This document shows positions 6,715-7,918 of a DNA stretch of 7,918 nt, one piece after another. Position numbers and translations under genes: made by a program. Positions within the stretch are counted from its first letter, which is position 1, and each line of letters starts with the position of its first letter. The notes under the pieces are model-generated. The model searched no databases, was not told where the DNA came from, and saw only the letters and a program-made list of their open reading frames with translations. Origin of the DNA: Prevotellaceae bacterium (GTDB lineage: Bacteria; Bacteroidota; Bacteroidia; Bacteroidales; UBA932); the NCBI GenBank assembly GCA_031278135.1, contig JAITKY010000088.1, forward strand, positions 1-7,918, in the 5' to 3' direction.

Positions 6715-7886
6715 TGAAAATCGCAGTAGGACTATCGGGTGGCGTCGATTCTGCCGTTGCAGCATATTTGTTGAAACAATCGGGACACGACATTATCGGG
6801 ATGTTCATGCAGAATTGGCACGACACCACAGGGACGCTTCATGGAAACTGTGCATGGGAAGACGATTTGGATATAGCAAAGATGGTCGCCCGCAAGTTGG
6901 ACATTCCTTTCGAATTTGTAGATTTAAGCAAAGAATATCGGGAACGTGTTGTCGATTACATGTTTGCGGAGTATGAAAAGGGACGGACTCCGAATCCCGA
7001 TGTCATGTGTAACCGTGAAATAAAGTTCGATGTGTTTATAAAAGAAGCAAACAGACTTGGCATCGACAGAGTCGCAACAGGGCATTATTGCCGGCTGGCT
7101 TCGTTCGAATCCGGCAACAGAAAGACTTTCAGGTTGATTGCAGGAGTTGATACAAACAAAGACCAGAGTTATTTTCTGTGTCAACTTTCGCAGGAACAGT
7201 TGTCGAAAGCGGTATTTCCCATCGGTCATTTGTGGAAACCGGAAGTGCGACGTATTGCGACCGAGCAAAATCTTCCCAACGCCGACAGAAAAGATTCGCA
7301 GGGGATATGTTTTGTTGGAAAAGTCGATTTGCCTGTTTTTCTGCAACAGAAATTATCCGCCAAAGAGGGTGATACTGTAGAAATTATGCCCGATTTTTAC
7401 AATAATCGACAAAAAAATGTTTCGGACAACGATTACAAAAGCATGTCCATACCTTATATATATACCCCCAACAACGGAAAAAAAATCGGAACGCACAGCG
7501 GAGTACATTTTTTTACAACAGGACAAAGACGCGGAATAAATATCGGCGGACATGTCGAGCCTCTGTTCGTCATCGGGACTGATATCGAAACAAATACACT
7601 GTATGTCGGAGAAGGACAAAATCATCCGGGACTGTTTCGCAAGGCGCTGTTTGTCGATCGCAACGAAATACACTGGATACGTCCCGACCTCGCCCTGTCC
7701 GAAGGCGAAGCCGTTGATTATGACGTCCGGATCAGATATCGCCAACCATTGCAGAAAGCAAAACTCGTGATGCAACCCGAAGGTCTGTACGTAGTATTCG
7801 AAAAACCGCAACGAAGTATCAATGCCGGACAATTCGTCGCATGGTATTTCGATAATGAACTGATTGGTTCGGGAGTAATAGATTGA
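6711..7886 (+). CDS. mnmA: tRNA-specific 2-thiouridylase MnmA
   Basis: MnmA uses ATP and a persulfide sulfur to make 2-thiouridine at wobble position 34 of tRNA-Lys, -Glu and -Gln (EC 2.8.1.13). The 391-residue protein shows the PP-loop SGGVDS (9-14) near the N-terminus and GRTPNPDVMCN (91-101) with one catalytic cysteine at C100. It also shows ATGHY (122-126), DQSYFL (151-156), and DSQGICFVGK (195-204) with the second catalytic cysteine at C200. GQRRGINIGG (271-280) and the terminal beta-barrel segment RYRQPLQKA (343-351) complete the family pattern. It is somewhat longer than the E. coli enzyme (about 368 residues); residues about 226-255, just before the GxHxG-type segment, are a variable region. 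ATG at 6711 overlaps the tolC stop as ATGA, and a second ATG at 6714 would remove only one residue. All key residues are present, so the enzyme should be active. Confidence 0.97.
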   Translation: MMKIAVGLSGGVDSAVAAYLLKQSGHDIIGMFMQNWHDTTGTLHGNCAWEDDLDIAKMVARKLDIPFEFVDLSKEYRERVVDYMFAEYEKGRTPNPDVMCNREIKFDVFIKEANRLGIDRVATGHYCRLASFESGNRKTFRLIAGVDTNKDQSYFLCQLSQEQLSKAVFPIGHLWKPEVRRIATEQNLPNADRKDSQGICFVGKVDLPVFLQQKLSAKEGDTVEIMPDFYNNRQKNVSDNDYKSMSIPYIYTPNNGKKIGTHSGVHFFTTGQRRGINIGGHVEPLFVIGTDIETNTLYVGEGQNHPGLFRKALFVDRNEIHWIRPDLALSEGEAVDYDVRIRYRQPLQKAKLVMQPEGLYVVFEKPQRSINAGQFVAWYFDNELIGSGVID

Positions 7887-7918
7887 GGGATTACAGAGTG
7901 TACGACAAAATTCCCTTT
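7883..7918 (+). CDS. Possible start of a further gene, cut by the window end
   Basis: A TTG at 7883-7885 overlaps the mnmA stop as TTGA and opens twelve stop-free codons to the window edge (MRDYRVYDKIPF if read from TTG). A GTG at 7898 is another possible start. The close overlap resembles the tolC-mnmA junction, which suggests the operon may continue, but twelve codons are too few to identify a product or prove coding. Confidence 0.3.
   Translation, partial: MRDYRVYDKIPF

Noticed and set aside
1..7918. CRISPR array, tRNA, rRNA, insertion sequence, toxin-antitoxin or defence genes
   Set aside because: No regularly spaced repeats, cloverleaf-like sequence, transposase motif, or paired small ORFs were found.

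Overview
The window looks like a chromosomal segment from a member of the Bacteroidetes, probably order Bacteroidales. Three sites match the Bacteroidetes promoter -7 element TAnnTTTG, Shine-Dalgarno sequences are weak or absent, and the proteins have the family-typical form of that phylum: single-span M23 peptidases starting with a K-[YF]-N-P-E-T-L motif, a stand-alone formimidoyltransferase, and a LolA-like carrier. Assignment below order is not possible from the sequence alone. All genes lie on the plus strand.

Layout. Positions 1-188 are AT-rich non-coding DNA with a promoter at about 97-125. It drives two adjacent membrane-anchored M23 peptidase genes (189-1157 and 1150-2118), both 322 codons long and overlapping by 8 bp, followed 13 bp later by ftcD (2132-3115). 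A second promoter (about 3104-3137) precedes a decayed proline-biosynthesis pair. proC (3176-3968) carries two in-frame stops and a +1 frameshift. proB (3973-4329) has lost about two thirds of its coding sequence through an in-frame internal deletion. A 221-bp spacer (4330-4550) follows; it holds a degenerate palindrome, a short tandem repeat and a third promoter. That promoter precedes a compact set of lolA-like (4551-5201), a TolC-family outer-membrane protein (5212-6714) and mnmA (6711-7886). The last 36 bases may open another reading frame.

How the genes relate. The M23 pair would act on peptidoglycan or on cell-envelope organisation. The LolA-like and TolC-like proteins also belong to the envelope (lipoprotein trafficking and outer-membrane export). 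mnmA is tRNA thiolation and seems only transcriptionally linked to them. FtcD belongs to histidine breakdown, but no other hut gene is present here. The most informative biological signal is the parallel loss of proB and proC, which suggests the organism can no longer make proline from glutamate unless copies exist elsewhere. That fits a host-associated or amino-acid-rich lifestyle, though the lifestyle is an inference.

I found no CRISPR array, tRNA, rRNA, insertion sequence, phage gene or defence system, and nothing that I would call a new biological system. The points most worth a second look are the proline-pathway decay and a histidine-to-tyrosine change in the active site of the second M23 paralogue.
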